Assembly: GCF_900068895.1 (NCBI RefSeq)
Contig: NZ_CDPK01000004.1
Span: 245,444-280,289 of the forward strand
DNA from: Erwinia sp. ErVv1
Lineage (GTDB): Bacteria; Pseudomonadota; Gammaproteobacteria; Enterobacterales; Enterobacteriaceae
DNA: 34,846 nucleotides
Direction of reading: 5' to 3'
Shown here piece by piece: positions 33,661 through 34,846 of the stretch (position 1 is the stretch's first letter; each line of letters opens with the position of its first letter). The position numbers and the translations under genes were made by a program. The notes under the pieces were generated by a model, which was given only the letters and a program-made list of their open reading frames with translations, had not been told where the DNA came from and did no database searches.

Positions 33661-34846
33661 TCACGCCTGCACCAGCGGGCCTGGCTCCTTCAGATACCGT
33701 TCACGGATCGCCTTCGCCGACCAGTACGTCAGGGCGGCCACCAGGCCAGTCGGGTTATATCCCAGACCCTGTGGGAACGCCGAAGCACCCGGCACAAACA
33801 CGTTCGGTACGTCCCAGCTTTGCAGATAGCGGTTCAGCGCGCTGGTTTTCGGGTCGTCTCCCATTATTGCCCCGCCGTTCATATGGGTGGTCTGGTAAAC
33901 GGTGGTGTCAAAGTGCGTTCCCGGCATTTTTGGCGAGCCGCTGATCATCATGGGATTCATGGCTTCGGCGATTTTATGCATGCGGCCATGCATAAACTGC
34001 GACATTTTGATGTCGTTTTCCTGCCAGTCAAAGGTCATACGCAGCAGCGGCTGACCAAAGGCGTCCTTGTAGGTGGGATCCAGATCCAGGTAGTTGCTGC
34101 GATAGGACTGGTGCGCACCGTGCGCATCCATGGAGACGTGGTGCGTGTAGTGATCGGCTACCGCCGCCTTCCACTTGCTGCCCCAGCCGGGCGTACCCGG
34201 GGGTGTAGGCAGGCCGGAAATCGGCTTCACCCCTGCCTGGTTCACCCAAAAAGGTGACCCGCCGACAAAACCATATTTGCCGTGGTCAAAGTTATCGGCG
34301 TTAAAGTCATCCACACCGACGCCCGCACCGCCCGCACCAATAAAGTTATTCGTAAAGACGCTTTTATCGAAGAAGGCTTTAATGGTGGAGATGTTCTGGT
34401 AGGCAAAGTTGCGGCCCACCACCCCCTCATTCGTCACCGGATCGTAAGGCTTGCCAATACCCGAGAGCAGCATCAGATGCACATTATGAAACTGGAATGC
34501 AGAGAGGATGACCAGATCGGCCTGCTGCTCAATCTGACGGCCCAGTGCATCAACATAGGTGACGCCGATGGCGCGCTTTTTATCTGCCGTCAGGTTTACG
34601 CGCAGCACGTTGGAATTTTCACGCAGCTCAAATCCCGCTTCCTGGCGCAGGGCGGGCAGCACATTGACGTTTGGCGAAGCCTTCGAGTACATGTAGCAGG
34701 CATAACCACTACAGTAGCCGCAGAAGTTGCATGGCCCCATCTGCGCGCCATAGGTGTTGGTATAGGGACCGGAGGTATTGGCCGAGGGCAGGTCGTAAGG
34801 ATGGTAACCCACAGCCTCTGCCGCCTGGGCAAACATTTGTGCCGAG
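33661..34846 (-). CDS. GMC-family flavoprotein dehydrogenase subunit (gluconate 2-dehydrogenase-type), partial
   Basis: About 395 C-terminal residues; the start lies beyond the right edge (family length about 590). A Cys cluster CNFCGYCSGYAC near the visible beginning resembles the 3Fe-4S site of the fructose dehydrogenase/gluconate dehydrogenase group. The active-site His of GMC oxidoreductases is in THMNGGAIMG, and the C-terminal FAD-contacting segment is GASAFPQGLGYNPTGLVAAL. It oxidises its sugar substrate in the periplasm and hands electrons to the tri-haem cytochrome encoded 11 bases downstream. The small, secretion-assisting subunit gene is expected upstream of it, outside the window. 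Confidence 0.9.
   Translation of the reverse strand, partial: SAQMFAQAAEAVGYHPYDLPSANTSGPYTNTYGAQMGPCNFCGYCSGYACYMYSKASPNVNVLPALRQEAGFELRENSNVLRVNLTADKKRAIGVTYVDALGRQIEQQADLVILSAFQFHNVHLMLLSGIGKPYDPVTNEGVVGRNFAYQNISTIKAFFDKSVFTNNFIGAGGAGVGVDDFNADNFDHGKYGFVGGSPFWVNQAGVKPISGLPTPPGTPGWGSKWKAAVADHYTHHVSMDAHGAHQSYRSNYLDLDPTYKDAFGQPLLRMTFDWQENDIKMSQFMHGRMHKIAEAMNPMMISGSPKMPGTHFDTTVYQTTHMNGGAIMGDDPKTSALNRYLQSWDVPNVFVPGASAFPQGLGYNPTGLVAALTYWSAKAIRERYLKEPGPLVQA

Overview
The window looks like chromosomal DNA of a member of the Enterobacterales (Erwiniaceae or Enterobacteriaceae, Pantoea-, Erwinia-, Kosakonia- or Enterobacter-like). I base this on near-full-length matches, from memory, to Escherichia bluF, qorB/ytfH and treF, together with a membrane gluconate-dehydrogenase-type operon that is common in those genera. 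I cannot name the species. All calls come from reading the sequence; no database search was run.

Region 1 (1-730) is the end of a genomic island. Bases 676-695 copy the last 20 bases of a tRNA-Phe gene and are followed by a tRNA-type terminator. The island therefore lies to the left and native chromosome to the right. The island gene entering from the left edge (minus strand, 1-194) reads as the N-terminus of a DUF3375 protein, the JetA subunit of a type I Wadjet anti-plasmid system. Region 2 (893-7804) is a LysR regulator followed by a tightly packed six-gene cluster: a flavin monooxygenase-like enzyme, two carboxymuconolactone decarboxylase (CMD)-fold proteins and a complete polar-amino-acid-type ABC importer. 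It looks like an import-and-oxidise pathway for an unknown small molecule. Region 3 (7806-10178) holds divergent genes for the blue-light sensor BluF and a CorA-family metal transporter.

Region 4 (10283-23137) is an AT-richer accessory block. It holds a Crp-like winged-helix regulator (minus strand), a LuxR-type regulator, a full type I secretion system (TolC-like, HlyD/CvaA-like, C39-peptidase ABC transporter) and a chaperone-usher fimbrial operon (pilin, chaperone, usher, adhesin). The 0.75 kb gap between exporter and fimbrial operon contains two short reading frames. Each begins with a 15-residue leader of the colicin V double-glycine type, and both are broken: the first by an in-frame TAG just past a damaged leader end, the second by TAA where the leader normally has Glu. 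These look like decayed class II microcin precursors beside an apparently intact exporter. This is the most interesting signal in the window.

Region 5 (23254-34846) is ordinary chromosome: a YceI-family periplasmic protein; qorB and its divergent redox regulator ytfH; a five-unit tandem repeat; treF, whose homologous N-terminus has no canonical start codon; a LysR regulator; a Sua5/YciO/YrdC-family protein; a GNAT acetyltransferase; an extended SDR with a divergent LysR; and the cytochrome c and (partial) flavoprotein genes of a gluconate-2-dehydrogenase-type complex running off the right edge.
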